From Caldimonas tepidiphila (GTDB lineage: Bacteria; Pseudomonadota; Gammaproteobacteria; Burkholderiales; Burkholderiaceae_C), in assembly GCF_003569765.1 (NCBI RefSeq), contig NZ_QXMG01000001.1, positions 124,001-188,000 of the forward strand: a DNA stretch of 64,000 bases, in the 5' to 3' direction. A program made the position numbers and the translations under genes. Every line of letters begins with the position of its first letter. The first letter of the stretch is position 1. The notes below the pieces were generated by a model. It worked only from the letters and a program-made list of their open reading frames with translations, was not told the DNA's origin and did no database searches. Of this stretch, positions 1-9,652 are shown piece by piece.

Positions 1-1330
1 GGTTGACCGCCTTGTCGGTGCTGATCAGCACGAAGCGCTCGACGCCGGCCTCGGCCGCGGCGCTCGCGGCGTTCCAGGTGCCGAGCGTGTTGTTGCGCAG
101 CGCCGCCCAGGCATTGTCCTGCTCCATCAGCGGCACGTGCTTGTAGGCCGCGGCGTGGAAGACGACCTGCGGCCGCTGGCGCGCGAAGGTCAGGCGCAGG
201 TGCTCGCGGTCCTTCACGTCGCCGATCAGGCGCACCAGCGGGATGTGCGGGAAGCGCTCGGACAGCTCCTGCTCGATGCGGTAGAGCGCGAACTCGCCCA
301 GTTCATACAGGACGATCCTCAGCGGCCCGTAGCGCGCCACCTGGCGGCACAGCTCGGAGCCGATGCTGCCGCCGGCGCCGGTGATCAGCACCACCTTGCC
401 CGACAGGCATTCGGAGATGCCGCCCTCGTCGAGCTGCACCGGCTCGCGCCCGAGCAGGTCCTCGGGCTCGATGTCGCGCACGCGCGGGCTCACCGAGCCC
501 TGCTGCAGCTCGGCCGCGCCCGGCACCGTCAGCACCGGCAGGCCGGTGGCGCCCGCGAGCTCGAACAGGCGGCGGCGCCGCGGCAGCGGCGCCGACGGGA
601 TCGCGACGATCAGGTGCGTGATGCCCTGCACCTCGACGTGGCGCGCGAGCGTGTCGATCGCCCCGAGCACCGGCACGCCGCCGATGCGCGCGCCCAGCTT
701 GGCCGGGTCGTCGTCGAGCAGGCCGACCACCTGCCAGCCCTCGTGCTGGATGCCGGCGAGCAGCCGCCGCGCCGCGTCGCCGGCGCCGAGCACCAGCGCG
801 CGCCGCGCCTCGGCGGCACTGCCGCTGAGCCGGCTGCGCATCTGCTCGTAGAGCATGCGGTAGGCCATGCGCACCAGCACCAGCCCCATCAGCGTGATGA
901 CCGGGTGCAGCGCCAGCACCGCGCGCGGCACCTTCACGAGCTGCGCCATCAGCACCGCGACCGCGCCGAGCAGGCCGGCGACCGCGCAGCCGATCGCCAG
1001 GCGCTTGACCTCGCCGAAGCCCGAGAAGCGCCACATGCCGCGCGGCACGCCGAGCAGCGCGAACACCGCCAGGTAGAGCGCGACCAGCCCGAGCAGCACC
1101 CAGGGGTCGTACCAGGCTCTCGCATTGAGCCAGCGATCGAAGCCGAGGCGGAACAGGTAGGTGACGTTCCAGCACGCGGCGATGACGAGCGCATCGATCG
1201 CGAGCGACAGCGGCTGGCGCTGCGGGCGGATGCGGGTCAGGAAGGCATCGAGCCGCTGCCACAGCTGCCGGGAGGGGGCCTCCGCATCGGCGGCCGCCGG
1301 TGCGGGAGGAGTTTTTCGCTTGTCGCTCAT
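1..1330 (-). CDS. CapD/WbpM-type polysaccharide biosynthesis protein (nucleotide-sugar epimerase/dehydratase), 3' end missing
   Basis: About 443 codons are visible and the frame runs off the left edge, so the C-terminus is missing; the family is usually 600-650 residues. After a polar N-terminus come four hydrophobic segments (about residues 40-160), then a first nucleotide-binding-like domain (GAGDAAR, about 178-184) and an SDR Rossmann domain with TGAGGSIGSE near residue 312 and AAAYKHVPLME near 400. Family members (WbpM, PglF, CapD) are membrane-anchored and act on UDP-GlcNAc-type sugars as 4,6-dehydratase or epimerase. It is the last visible gene of the glycan operon, 22 bp after the sugar transferase. 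The start is the ATG at 1330 (MSDKRKTPP). Exact reaction unknown. Confidence 0.9.
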   Translation of the reverse strand, partial: MSDKRKTPPAPAAADAEAPSRQLWQRLDAFLTRIRPQRQPLSLAIDALVIAACWNVTYLFRLGFDRWLNARAWYDPWVLLGLVALYLAVFALLGVPRGMWRFSGFGEVKRLAIGCAVAGLLGAVAVLMAQLVKVPRAVLALHPVITLMGLVLVRMAYRMLYEQMRSRLSGSAAEARRALVLGAGDAARRLLAGIQHEGWQVVGLLDDDPAKLGARIGGVPVLGAIDTLARHVEVQGITHLIVAIPSAPLPRRRRLFELAGATGLPVLTVPGAAELQQGSVSPRVRDIEPEDLLGREPVQLDEGGISECLSGKVVLITGAGGSIGSELCRQVARYGPLRIVLYELGEFALYRIEQELSERFPHIPLVRLIGDVKDREHLRLTFARQRPQVVFHAAAYKHVPLMEQDNAWAALRNNTLGTWNAASAAAEAGVERFVLISTDKAVN

Positions 1331-1352
1331 CTCGGGGGAAGGGATTCGGGCA

Positions 1353-1949
1353 TCACTTCAGCAGCAGCACCCACAGCGTGCGGCCGAGCACCTGCAGGTC
1401 GGTGCACACGCCGCTGCGCTCGACGTAGGCCTGCGCGAGGCGCAGCTTGGCCGGCAGCACCTGCTCGACGTAGGCGCGCTCGGGATCGGCGGCCAGCGCG
1501 AGCAGCTCGCTCTCGCGGCGGAACTCGATCGAGGCGAGGTCGGTGATGCCGGGGCGCACCGACAGCACCTGCTCGCGCACCGCCGGCGGGTAGAGCGCGA
1601 CGTAGCGCGGCACCTCGGGGCGCGGGCCGACCAGGCTCATCGTGCCGGCGAGCACGTCGATGAGCTGCGGCAGCTCGTCGAGCTTGCTGCGGCGCAGGAA
1701 GGCGCCGACGCGGGTGATGCGCGCATCGGCGCCGACCGTGATCTGCCGCCCGGCCTCGGCCGGGTCGTGGCGCATCGTGCGGAACTTGTGGATGCGGAAA
1801 GGCACGCCGTGGCGGCCGACGCGCACCTGGCGGAAGAACACCGGGCCGGGCGAGTCGAGCCGGATCGCGAGCGCGATCAGCGCGAAGGCCGGCGCCAGCA
1901 GCAGCAGCGCGGGCGCCGCGATCAGCAGGTCGAGGAGGCGCTTGGCCAT
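1353..1949 (-). CDS. Sugar transferase (PglC/WcaJ-type phosphoglycosyl transferase)
   Basis: 198 aa, the size of the small monotopic phosphoglycosyl transferases that lack the extra membrane domain of WcaJ/WbaP. It has one N-terminal hydrophobic re-entrant helix (residues 5-28) followed by the family core: SPGPVFFRQ, HKFRTM, SKLDELPQL and SLVGPRPEVP. Such enzymes move a phospho-sugar from a nucleotide sugar to undecaprenyl phosphate on the inner membrane, the first committed step of glycan assembly. It lies 10 bp after the aminotransferase and 22 bp before the CapD-like gene, an arrangement seen where the aminotransferase and dehydratase make the sugar that this enzyme loads. The sugar itself is not deducible. 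Confidence 0.93.
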   Translation of the reverse strand: MAKRLLDLLIAAPALLLLAPAFALIALAIRLDSPGPVFFRQVRVGRHGVPFRIHKFRTMRHDPAEAGRQITVGADARITRVGAFLRRSKLDELPQLIDVLAGTMSLVGPRPEVPRYVALYPPAVREQVLSVRPGITDLASIEFRRESELLALAADPERAYVEQVLPAKLRLAQAYVERSGVCTDLQVLGRTLWVLLLK

Positions 1950-1959
1950 GGCCGCCGCA

Positions 1960-3141
1960 TCACTCCCCGCCGGCGAGCGCGGCGCGCAGCACGGCGGCGA
2001 CGCGGTCCACGTCGGCCTCCGACATGCGCGTGTACAGCGGCAGGCTCAGCATGCGCTCGAAGGCGTGCTGGCTGTGCGGGAACTGCTCCGGGCTCAGTCG
2101 ATAGCGCTCGCGCCAGTAGGGATGCAGGTGCAGCGGGATGTAGTGCACGCTGCAGCCGATGCCGGCCTCGAAGAGGCGCTCGATCAGCCGGTCGCGCCCG
2201 ATCGGCGCGGCGTCGGCGAGCCGCACCACGTAGAGGTGCCAGGCGTGCAGCTCGCCCGCGGCGGGTTGCGGCGGCAGGACCAGCGGCAGGCCGGCCAGCG
2301 CCGCGTCGTAGCGGGCAGCGAGTTCCGCGCGGCACGCCTGGAAGGCGTGGGCGCGCTTCAGTTGCTGCAGGCCGAGCGCGGCGGCGATGTCGGTCAGGTT
2401 GTACTTGAAGCCCGGCGCGACGATCTCGTAGTACCAGCTCGGCACCTTCGCGGTGAAGCGGTCGAAGGCGTCGCGGTTCATGCCGTGCAGGCGCATCACG
2501 CGCGCGCGCTTGGCGAGCTCGGCGTCGCGCGTCACCAGCATGCCGCCCTCGCCGGTGGTGATGGTCTTGTTCGCATAGAAGCTGAACACGGTGGCGTCGC
2601 TCGCGAGCGTGCCGACCAGCTTGCCGCCCGCGGTGGTGGGCAGCGCATGCGCCGCGTCCTCGACCACCTTCAGGCCGTGGCGGCGCGCGATGTCGAGGAT
2701 CGCCGGCATGTCGGCGGCGAGGCCCGCGTAGTGCACCGGCAGGATGCACTTCGTGCGCGGCGTGATCGCGGCCTCCACCGCGCGCGGGTCGATGCACAGC
2801 GTGGCCGGGTCGATGTCGACCAGCACCACGTCGGCGCCGAGGTAGCGCACCACCTCGGCGGTGGCGGTGAAGGTGTGCGTGGTGGTGATGACCTCGTCGC
2901 CCGGGCCGATGCCGAGCGCCTCCAGCGCCAGGTGCAGCCCGGCGGTGGCGGAGTTGACGGCGATCGCCTCGAGCGGCGCCTCGTCTGGCGCCGCCTGCAG
3001 GAACTCGGCGAAGGCCTGCTCGAAGCGCTTCGCCTTCGGGCCGGTGGTGACCCAGCCGGAGCGCAGCGTGTCCACCACCTCGGCGATCTCTTCGTCGCCG
3101 ATCTCGGGCAGGGCAAAGGGGAGGAAGTCGGGCTTGTTCAT
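1960..3141 (-). CDS. DegT/DnrJ/EryC1/StrS family nucleotide-sugar aminotransferase
   Basis: 393 aa, normal for this PLP-dependent family. The pyridoxal lysine lies in [15 protein letters not shown], and substrate and cofactor segments such as [11 protein letters not shown] and [11 protein letters not shown] are intact. These enzymes transfer an amino group to a 4-keto (or 3-keto) nucleotide sugar, usually the product of a WbpM/PglF-type dehydratase, which is present downstream in the same operon. The start is the ATG at 3141 (MNKPDFLPF), 5 bp after the methyltransferase stop; the same open frame runs much further upstream, but that part is the antisense of other operon genes. PglE/PseC-like specificity is possible but unproven. 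Confidence 0.93.
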   Translation of the reverse strand: MNKPDFLPFALPEIGDEEIAEVVDTLRSGWVTTGPKAKRFEQAFAEFLQAAPDEAPLEAIAVNSATAGLHLALEALGIGPGDEVITTTHTFTATAEVVRYLGADVVLVDIDPATLCIDPRAVEAAITPRTKCILPVHYAGLAADMPAILDIARRHGLKVVEDAAHALPTTAGGKLVGTLASDATVFSFYANKTITTGEGGMLVTRDAELAKRARVMRLHGMNRDAFDRFTAKVPSWYYEIVAPGFKYNLTDIAAALGLQQLKRAHAFQACRAELAARYDAALAGLPLVLPPQPAAGELHAWHLYVVRLADAAPIGRDRLIERLFEAGIGCSVHYIPLHLHPYWRERYRLSPEQFPHSQHAFERMLSLPLYTRMSEADVDRVAAVLRAALAGGE

Positions 3142-3146
3142 GGTGT

Positions 3147-3878
3147 TCAGCGAGTGCCGGCCGGCTTCTCGATCCAGGCCAGCACATGGGTGCGCAGCAG
3201 CGGCAGCGCGTTGAGCAACGGGTAGAGCGCGGGATGCAGCGCGCAGGCGCGGCGCGCCAGCGGCGGCGCGAGCGTCAGCCGGCGCGCAGTGAGCCGGCCC
3301 TGCGGGAACAACGCGCGGATGCGCGCCAGCGGCACGCCGCGCACGTCCGGGTTGCGCGGATTGTCGTAGACGAAGTCGTACCACAGCACCGCGCCGCCCG
3401 GCCGCAGCCAGCGCCACATCGCGTCGGCGAGTCGCGTCTGGAATGCGTCGTCGAGCAGCGACGAGAACACGGTGGACTGGTAGACGAGGTCGAGGCTCGC
3501 GGGCGCGACGGGCGCGACGCAGGCGTCGCCCTCGACCACGGCGAGCGACGCGGGCAGCACGCGCCGCGCCTGCGCCGCGCGCTCGGGCAGCAGCTCGATG
3601 CCGGCGAGCCGCTCGGGCGCGAAGCCCATGCGCAGCAACTCGAGCAGGTTGCCGCCGGTGCCGCAGCCGACCTCGAGCAGGTCCAGCCGCTGCGGCTCGC
3701 GCAGCCCACGCGCGCGCAGCAGCGCCGCGATCGCGCGCTGGCGCTCCTGCGCCGGCAGCAGCGCGGCGGGGTTGAGCAGCTGGTAGCGCCAGTCCTGCGC
3801 GGCGCGGCGCGCGTAGCGCTCCTGCACCGCCTGCGGCTCGGTGGCCGGCGCCCCCTCGTCGCGCGCGTCGCGGCTCAT
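3147..3878 (-). CDS. Class I SAM-dependent methyltransferase
   Basis: 243 aa. SAM motif I is clear ([11 protein letters not shown], residues 68-78), followed by an acidic motif II (GIELLPE) and motif post-I (VVEGDA); the region [12 protein letters not shown] may contribute to the substrate pocket. The start ATG at 3878 overlaps the stop of the upstream glycosyltransferase by 4 bp (ATGA), indicating translational coupling. In this context it probably methylates a sugar or the glycan terminus, which can act as a chain-length cap in some O-antigens; that role is inference. No membrane segment is evident. Confidence 0.85.
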   Translation of the reverse strand: MSRDARDEGAPATEPQAVQERYARRAAQDWRYQLLNPAALLPAQERQRAIAALLRARGLREPQRLDLLEVGCGTGGNLLELLRMGFAPERLAGIELLPERAAQARRVLPASLAVVEGDACVAPVAPASLDLVYQSTVFSSLLDDAFQTRLADAMWRWLRPGGAVLWYDFVYDNPRNPDVRGVPLARIRALFPQGRLTARRLTLAPPLARRACALHPALYPLLNALPLLRTHVLAWIEKPAGTR

Positions 3879-4894
3879 CGCGTGAGCCTCGCGAAGCGGC
3901 CACGCCCGGCGCGCGTGCCGCGCAGCACGTCGGCCCAGCCGAGCAGCGAGCCGATGCCGTAGCCGAAGTGGTAGGCGGCGATCACCGCGGGCAGCCGCGG
4001 CAGCAGCTTCCACTCGCTGCCGGCCGCGACCGCGAGCGAGGCGGCGAGCACGGCCGCCGCGTAGACGCCGGCGAGTCCCAGCGCCGGCCAGGCCGGTGCG
4101 CCGAGCAGCGCCGCCAGCAGCAGCAGCGCCAGCACGAGCACGAAGGCGCCCGGCACCAGGTGGCGCAGCGCCGCCGGCTGGCCGTGCTTGCGCATCACGA
4201 AGGGCTTCCAGTAGCCGTACTGCAGGTACTGACGGAACACCTGCGCGACGCGGCCGCGCGGCCGGTAGCTCGAGCGGATCGCCGCGCTCTGCCAGACGCG
4301 CCCGCCGCCGCGCGTGATGCGCAGGTTGTGCTCGTCGTCCTGGTTGCGCACCAGCGTCTCGTCGAAGCCGCCGAAGCGCTCGAGGCTCGCGCGCGGCCAG
4401 CAGCCGAGGTAGACCGTGTCGACCGGGCCCTCGTAGGCCAGGTCGCGCGAGCGCGCGCCGCCGGCGAGCCAGCGCGACTGGAAGGCGGCGGCGACGGCGC
4501 GCTGCGTCGGCGTGTCGCCCACCGCGTGCCACGGGCCGCCGACGTTGTCGGCACCGCTGCGCTCCAGCGCCGCGAGGCACTGCGCGACGTAGTCGGCGGC
4601 GTAGGTGGTGTGCACGTCCATGCGCACGATCACCTCGCCGCGCGCGGCGGCCAGCGCCCGGTTCAGGCCGCTGGAGACGATGCGGCCGGGGTTGTCGATA
4701 ATGCGCAGGCGCGCGTCGCGTGCGGCGAGCTCCTGCAGCGCCTCGCGCGTGCCGTCGTCGCTGAGGCCGTCGGCGACCAGCACCTCCAGCGCCCAGCCCG
4801 GCGGCAGCGCCTGCGCGGCGGCCGAGGCGCAGAAGGCGCCGATGTGCGCCCGCTCGTTGCGGCAGGGCACGATCACGGAGACGAGGCGCGTCAT
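3875..4894 (-). CDS. Glycosyltransferase family 2, membrane-anchored
   Basis: 339 aa. A GT-A domain begins at the N-terminus ([10 protein letters not shown], residues 6-15) with ADGLSDDG (41-48) and a metal-binding MDVH at 92-95, then EDG-like QDDEHNLRI. The C-terminal third holds two or three hydrophobic helices (about residues 245-320), typical of inverting GT2 enzymes that act on lipid-linked substrates at the inner membrane. The start ATG at 4894 shares ATGA with the end of the upstream GT4 gene, and its own end does the same with the methyltransferase. Donor and acceptor are unknown. Confidence 0.9.
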   Translation of the reverse strand: MTRLVSVIVPCRNERAHIGAFCASAAAQALPPGWALEVLVADGLSDDGTREALQELAARDARLRIIDNPGRIVSSGLNRALAAARGEVIVRMDVHTTYAADYVAQCLAALERSGADNVGGPWHAVGDTPTQRAVAAAFQSRWLAGGARSRDLAYEGPVDTVYLGCWPRASLERFGGFDETLVRNQDDEHNLRITRGGGRVWQSAAIRSSYRPRGRVAQVFRQYLQYGYWKPFVMRKHGQPAALRHLVPGAFVLVLALLLLAALLGAPAWPALGLAGVYAAAVLAASLAVAAGSEWKLLPRLPAVIAAYHFGYGIGSLLGWADVLRGTRAGRGRFARLTR

Positions 4895-6012
4895 CGCACG
4901 GCCTCCGGTGCGGCGGCGACCGTCCCGGCGGGCAGCCGCAGCAGCTCGCGGTAGAGCGCGTCCATGCGGTCCATCTGCACGCGGCGCGCCGCGCCGGGCT
5001 CGACGCGCGCGCGGTTGTGCAGGCCCATGCGGCGCGCGCGCGCCGGGTCGGCCGAGAGCGCGACGAGCGCCTGCGCGAGCCCTTCCGCGTCGCGCGGCGG
5101 CAGCAGGAAGCCGCCCTGCCCCTCGTCCACCCACTGCCGGTTGGCGGGCAGGTCCGACACCAGCACCGGCAGCCCGGCGGCCATCGACTCGAGCAGCGAG
5201 ACCGAGGTGGCGTCGCTGTGCGGGATCGAGACGCTGACCGATGCGGCGTTGACGAGCTGCGCCATGCGGTCCTCGTCGACCTTGCCGTGCAGGCGCACGA
5301 CGTCGGCCAGGCCGAGCGCCGCGACCTGCGCGCGCAGCGCCGCCTCGAGCGGGCCGCCGCCGAGCAGGTGCAGCTCCAGCGGCAGCCCCGGCGCGCGCTT
5401 GCGCAGCCGCGCGACGGCGGCGACGATCACGTCGATGTTGTAGTTGTCGTCCCAGGCGCGCAGGCTGACGATGCGGAACACGCCGTCCGGCGGCGCCTCG
5501 CCCGCGCGGGGCCGGAACTTCTCGGTGTCCGCGCCCCAGTAGATCTGCTCGAGCCGCGCGCGGGGACGGTAGCCCGCGATCTCGTCGAGCATGTCGCGGC
5601 TGTCGGCGGTGACGAGCGCGGCGCGGCGCAGTGTCCAGCCGGTCAGCAGCCGCACCAGCCGGCTGCGGCGCGGCGACACGAGGATGTCCGAGCCCCAGCC
5701 GGTCAGCACCAGCGGCTTTTTCAGCCCGCAGGCGGCGGCCCAGAAGCCGTAGGAGGTGATGTAGTGGCCGTGCACCAGGTCCGGGCGGAACGCGCGCGCC
5801 AGCGCCCTCACGCGCGGCACCGCGGCGAACCAGCCGAGCCGGCCGTCGGGCGTGCCGAGCGCGAGCACCTCGGCGCCCTCGATCGGCGCGTGCAGGCGCG
5901 ACACGACCGTGCAGCGCCAGCCGCGCGCGAGCATCGCGCGCACCCAGCGCTGCGTGTGCACGCTCTGCGCGTCGGCGAAGAACAGCAGCTGCCTTGCTTT
6001 CGTGTCGCTCAT
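4891..6012 (-). CDS. Glycosyltransferase family 4 (GT-B fold)
   Basis: 373 aa, retaining GT-B type. The N-terminal half holds the acceptor domain (HGHYITSYGFW, TGWGSDIL); the C-terminal half has the nucleotide-sugar domain with RIVSLRAWDDNYNID, the HLLGGG turn and the donor-phosphate segment SDATSVSLLESMAAGLPVLV that includes the family glutamate. The start ATG at 6012 overlaps the acyltransferase stop by 4 bp. The frame stays open far upstream over lysS, but only this segment has protein-family character. It probably adds one sugar to the repeat unit; specificity is not readable. Confidence 0.92.
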   Translation of the reverse strand: MSDTKARQLLFFADAQSVHTQRWVRAMLARGWRCTVVSRLHAPIEGAEVLALGTPDGRLGWFAAVPRVRALARAFRPDLVHGHYITSYGFWAAACGLKKPLVLTGWGSDILVSPRRSRLVRLLTGWTLRRAALVTADSRDMLDEIAGYRPRARLEQIYWGADTEKFRPRAGEAPPDGVFRIVSLRAWDDNYNIDVIVAAVARLRKRAPGLPLELHLLGGGPLEAALRAQVAALGLADVVRLHGKVDEDRMAQLVNAASVSVSIPHSDATSVSLLESMAAGLPVLVSDLPANRQWVDEGQGGFLLPPRDAEGLAQALVALSADPARARRMGLHNRARVEPGAARRVQMDRMDALYRELLRLPAGTVAAAPEAVR

Positions 6013-6593
6013 GCGTCGGCCTCCGGGGCCTGCCAGCCGGTGCCGCAGTAGTCGGCGCGGCGCTCGGGGTGCGCGTCGAGCACGGCGCGGTCGATCGCGC
6101 GCACGTCGCCGATCACGCGCGCCGGCTGGCCGCCGATCACGCTGTAGTCGGGGAAGTCGCCGTCGACATAGCTGTGCGCGCGCACCAGCACGCCGCGGCC
6201 GAGCCGGCTGCCGGGCGCGATCAGCGAGTGCGGGCCGATGAAGCAGTAGGGGCCGATGCGCGTCGCCTGCTGCCGGTAGCCGGCCGGCTGCGGGTCGCCC
6301 CAGTAGCGGCGGCCCATCAGCCGCACCGCCTGGTGGCTCGAATGCGACAGCACCGAGACGTAGTTGGTGATCTGCGTGCCCTCGCCGATCTCGAGGCCGC
6401 CCGAGGCGTCGATGAAGTTGAAGTGGCCGATGAAGACATGGTCGTCGATGTCGAGGCGCTCGGCGCTCTGCAGCTCGCTGGCGGTGCTCACGCGCGTGTG
6501 CCGAAGCCAGCGGCCGTCGTGGCGCAGGAAGCCGTACACCATGCGCGGGCGCAGCGCGCGCCGCAGCAGCGAGAGCAGCAGGTACTTGAGCAT
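6009..6593 (-). CDS. Left-handed beta-helix (hexapeptide repeat) acyltransferase
   Basis: 194 aa. An N-terminal basic/hydrophobic stretch (MLKYLLLSLLRRALRP) is followed by imperfect hexapeptide repeats such as IDDHVFIGHF, LEIGEGTQI, RIGPYCFIGPHSLIAPGS and RLGRGVLVRAHSYV, ending in VIGGQPARVIG, a classic C-terminal repeat signature. These trimeric enzymes transfer acetyl or another acyl group from acyl-CoA to a sugar. It is second in the operon, 45 bp after the flippase gene, and probably O- or N-acetylates the glycan; a maltose-O-acetyltransferase-like subgroup is the best guess. Confidence 0.88.
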   Translation of the reverse strand: MLKYLLLSLLRRALRPRMVYGFLRHDGRWLRHTRVSTASELQSAERLDIDDHVFIGHFNFIDASGGLEIGEGTQITNYVSVLSHSSHQAVRLMGRRYWGDPQPAGYRQQATRIGPYCFIGPHSLIAPGSRLGRGVLVRAHSYVDGDFPDYSVIGGQPARVIGDVRAIDRAVLDAHPERRADYCGTGWQAPEADA

Positions 6594-6638
6594 CGGGACG
6601 GTGGGGACGGCAGGAGGGAGTGCGGCGCGGCTCGCAGT

Positions 6639-7952
6639 CTACCGGGGCTGCGGCCGGGCGCCGCGGCGGCGCAGCCGCGCGAGCGGCGCCGCGAGGTCCC
6701 GCCCGAGCTGCGCGAGGTCGGGGCGCAGCACCGCGCGCCACGTCAGCCCGGCATGGCGGCGGAACAGCGCCAGCCCCCAGCCGATCGCCAGCAGGTAGGA
6801 CGCGCTCGTCGCCAGCGCCGCGCCCGCCGCGCCGAGCCGCGGCACCAGCAGCGCGCAGACCGCGACGTTGATCGCGAGCGAGGTCGCCGCCACCGCCGCC
6901 GACAGCTGCGGCCGGCCCAGGAAGTTGGTGTACCAGGCCGACAGCGTCGACGCGCTCGCGTAGGCCCACACCCCGGGCAGCAGCAGCAGCATCAGGAAGG
7001 GCGCCGGCGCGTAGGCCGGGCCGAGCAGCGCCGGCAGCAGCCACCAGGCCGCGGCGAGCAGCAGCGGCGACGCGAGCAGCAGCAGCGCGAGGTTCAGGTG
7101 CATCACGCGCAGCGTCAGCGCCGCGGCCTGCGCGGGCTCCGGCGCGCCGATGCGCGCATAGGCCGCGGCGCTGAGCGACGAGGACAGGAACCACAGCAGC
7201 TCGGCCGCCGTCACCGCGACCGAGTAGACGCCGGCGGGCGCCAGGCCCGCGACGCGCTCGACGATGAAGAGATCGACCCGGTAGTTCAGCCAGCTCAGCA
7301 CGTTGGTCAGCCCGACCACGCTGCAGAAGCCGGCGTGGGTGCGCCAGGCACCCCAGTCCGGGCGCGCCAGGCCCTGCCCGCGCAGCGCGGCGAGCGCCAT
7401 CGCGGCGCCGACCAGCGCCCGCGCGCCGAGCCACAGCGCCAGCACCTGCGGCAGGCCGGGCGGGCGGCCGGCGAGCTGCAGCGCGCCGATCGCCAGCAGC
7501 GCCAGCAGCGGCGGCAGCACGCCGATCACGCTGATCGGCCCCATGCGGCCGAGCCCGAGGTACAGCCCCGACACGGTCGGCGACAGCAGCAGCAGCGGCG
7601 CCGCGGCGGCCAGCAGCGGCACGAAGGCGTAGGCCGGCGCGTCCAAGCGGCTGCCGGCCCAGGCGAACAGCCCGGCCGCGACGGAGCCGGCGGCCAGCGC
7701 CAGCACGAGCGCCCCGCCGAGCCAGGCCGGCGCCTGCTCGCGATGGTGCGAGATCTGCCGCGCCACGACCAGGCCGAAGCCCGAGAAGAGCGCGACGAAC
7801 ACCGCCTCGGTCGCCATCAGCAGCGAGAACTGGCCCTGCGCCTCCGGGCCCCGGCGCGCGACGACGACGACCAGCCCCATGCCGAGCGCGACCGCGAGCA
7901 GCCGGGCGGCGAGGTGGACCAGCGCACCGCGCGAGATGGAAGGGGTGGACAT
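6639..7952 (-). CDS. Oligosaccharide flippase (Wzx/MATE-like, MOP superfamily)
   Basis: 437 aa with about 12 hydrophobic segments and few charges, matching the MOP exporter superfamily. The C-terminal end is basic (RLRRRGARPQPR). It would flip undecaprenyl-linked repeat units across the inner membrane. The start is the ATG at 7952 (MSTPSISRGALVHLAARLLA); upstream in-frame residues are low-complexity and overlap the lysS promoter area. It is the first gene of the minus-strand glycan operon. No polymerase (Wzy) or ligase was seen in the window, so they may lie beyond the left edge or elsewhere. Confidence 0.88.
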   Translation of the reverse strand: MSTPSISRGALVHLAARLLAVALGMGLVVVVARRGPEAQGQFSLLMATEAVFVALFSGFGLVVARQISHHREQAPAWLGGALVLALAAGSVAAGLFAWAGSRLDAPAYAFVPLLAAAAPLLLLSPTVSGLYLGLGRMGPISVIGVLPPLLALLAIGALQLAGRPPGLPQVLALWLGARALVGAAMALAALRGQGLARPDWGAWRTHAGFCSVVGLTNVLSWLNYRVDLFIVERVAGLAPAGVYSVAVTAAELLWFLSSSLSAAAYARIGAPEPAQAAALTLRVMHLNLALLLLASPLLLAAAWWLLPALLGPAYAPAPFLMLLLLPGVWAYASASTLSAWYTNFLGRPQLSAAVAATSLAINVAVCALLVPRLGAAGAALATSASYLLAIGWGLALFRRHAGLTWRAVLRPDLAQLGRDLAAPLARLRRRGARPQPR

Positions 7953-8094
7953 CGGAGGGGGAGCGAAGGTGCGCGAAGCGCGGCACGGGACGCGGAACCC
8001 CGGACGCCGGGTCGGGGCTGCGCGGGGCCGGGGCGGCCGATGATAGCGCCCGCCCGGTAAAATCGCGGGTTTTTCCTCGCCAGAGCCCGCCACC

Positions 8095-9633
8095 ATGACC
8101 GACCGCGCGACGCCTGCTGCCGCCCACGCCGAGCCGCAAGCCCAAGACACCAACCAGCTCATCGCCGAGCGCCGCGAGAAACTGGCCGCGCTGCGCGAGT
8201 CGTCGCGCGCGCAGGGCGGCGTGCCCTTCCCGAACGACTTCAAGCCGCGCCACCACGCCGCCGAGCTGCAGCGGCTCTACGGCGAGCGCACGAACGACGA
8301 GCTCGAGGCCCTGGGCGCCCGCGTCAGCGTCGCCGGGCGCATGATGCTCAAGCGCGTGATGGGCAAGGCCAGCTTCTGCTCGCTGCAGGACGCCACCGGC
8401 CGCATCCAGCTCTTCATCACGGTCGACGAGGTGGGCGCCGAGCTGCACGCCGCCTTCAAGCACTGGGACCTCGGCGACATCCTCGGCTGCGAGGGCGTGC
8501 TGTTCAAGACGCGCACCGGCGAGCTGTCGATCCGCGTCACGACGCTGCGCCTGCTGACCAAGAGCCTGCGCCCGCTGCCGGACAAGTTCCACGGCATGAG
8601 CGACCAGGAGCAGAAGTACCGCCAGCGCTACGTGGACCTGATCACCGACGAGCACGCCCGCGCGCGCTTCACCGCGCGCAGCAAGGCGGTGTCGTCGATC
8701 CGCAGCTTCATGGTGGACAACGGCTTCCTCGAGGTCGAGACGCCGATGCTGCACCCGATCCCGGGCGGCGCGAACGCCAAGCCCTTCGTGACGCACCACA
8801 ACGCGCTCGACCAGGAGATGTTCCTGCGCATCGCGCCGGAGCTGTACCTGAAGCGGCTGATCGTCGGCGGTTTCGAGCGCGTGTTCGAGATCAACCGCAA
8901 CTTCCGCAACGAAGGGATCTCGGTGCGTCACAACCCCGAGTTCACCATGATGGAGTTCTACGCGGCGTACTGGAATTATCAGGACCTGATGGACTTCACC
9001 GAGCAGATCATCCGCCACGCCGCGCGCGCCGCGACCGGCACGGCCCTGCTCAGCTACGGCGGCAAGCCGGTCGATCTCGAGAAGCCCTTCGAGCGCCTGT
9101 CGATCCGCGACGCGCTGCTCAAGCACGCCGACGTCACCGAGGCGCAGATCGGCGACGCCGCCTACCTGCACGAGGCGCTGAAGAAGCTCGGCAAGGAGCC
9201 GCCGGCGCACTGGGGCCTGTCGCAGCTGCAGTTCGCGCTGTTCGAGGAGACGGTGGAGGAGAAGCTCTGGGAGCCGACCTTCATCATGGACCATCCCGTG
9301 GAGGTCTCGCCGCTGGCGCGCGCGTCCGACGGCGACCCGACCAAGACCGAGCGCTTCGAGCTCTACATCACGGGCCGGGAGTTCGGCAACGGCTTCTCCG
9401 AGCTCAACGACGCCGAGGACCAGGCGGCGCGTTTCCAGTCGCAGGTCGCCAACAAGGACGCCGGCGACGAGGAGGCGATGTACTTCGACGCCGACTTCAT
9501 CCGCGCGCTCGAGTACGGCATGCCCCCGACCGGCGGCTGCGGCATCGGCATCGACCGGCTGATGATGCTGCTGACCGACAGCCCGAGCATCCGCGACGTG
9601 ATCCTCTTCCCGGCGCTGCGCCGCGAAGCGTAG
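8095..9633 (+). CDS. lysS: Lysyl-tRNA synthetase, class II
   Basis: 512 aa, the expected length. An N-terminal OB-fold anticodon-binding domain (about residues 65-165, [18 protein letters not shown]) precedes the class II catalytic core. Motif 2 is present as [20 protein letters not shown] and motif 3 as [15 protein letters not shown] near the C-terminus. It charges tRNA-Lys in the cytoplasm. The start ATG at 8095 follows a possible -10 box TAAAAT (8057-8062); no good -35 is visible. It reads divergently from the glycan operon and is probably co-transcribed with the flavoprotein gene 19 bp downstream. Confidence 0.98.
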   Translation: MTDRATPAAAHAEPQAQDTNQLIAERREKLAALRESSRAQGGVPFPNDFKPRHHAAELQRLYGERTNDELEALGARVSVAGRMMLKRVMGKASFCSLQDATGRIQLFITVDEVGAELHAAFKHWDLGDILGCEGVLFKTRTGELSIRVTTLRLLTKSLRPLPDKFHGMSDQEQKYRQRYVDLITDEHARARFTARSKAVSSIRSFMVDNGFLEVETPMLHPIPGGANAKPFVTHHNALDQEMFLRIAPELYLKRLIVGGFERVFEINRNFRNEGISVRHNPEFTMMEFYAAYWNYQDLMDFTEQIIRHAARAATGTALLSYGGKPVDLEKPFERLSIRDALLKHADVTEAQIGDAAYLHEALKKLGKEPPAHWGLSQLQFALFEETVEEKLWEPTFIMDHPVEVSPLARASDGDPTKTERFELYITGREFGNGFSELNDAEDQAARFQSQVANKDAGDEEAMYFDADFIRALEYGMPPTGGCGIGIDRLMMLLTDSPSIRDVILFPALRREA

Positions 9634-9652
9634 AACCGCAGAGGAACCTGCC

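Noticed and set aside
137-1546. Plus-strand open frame over the CapD-like gene
   Set aside because: Repetitive Ala/Arg/His composition and no motifs; the minus-strand frame carries the clear Rossmann and membrane features.
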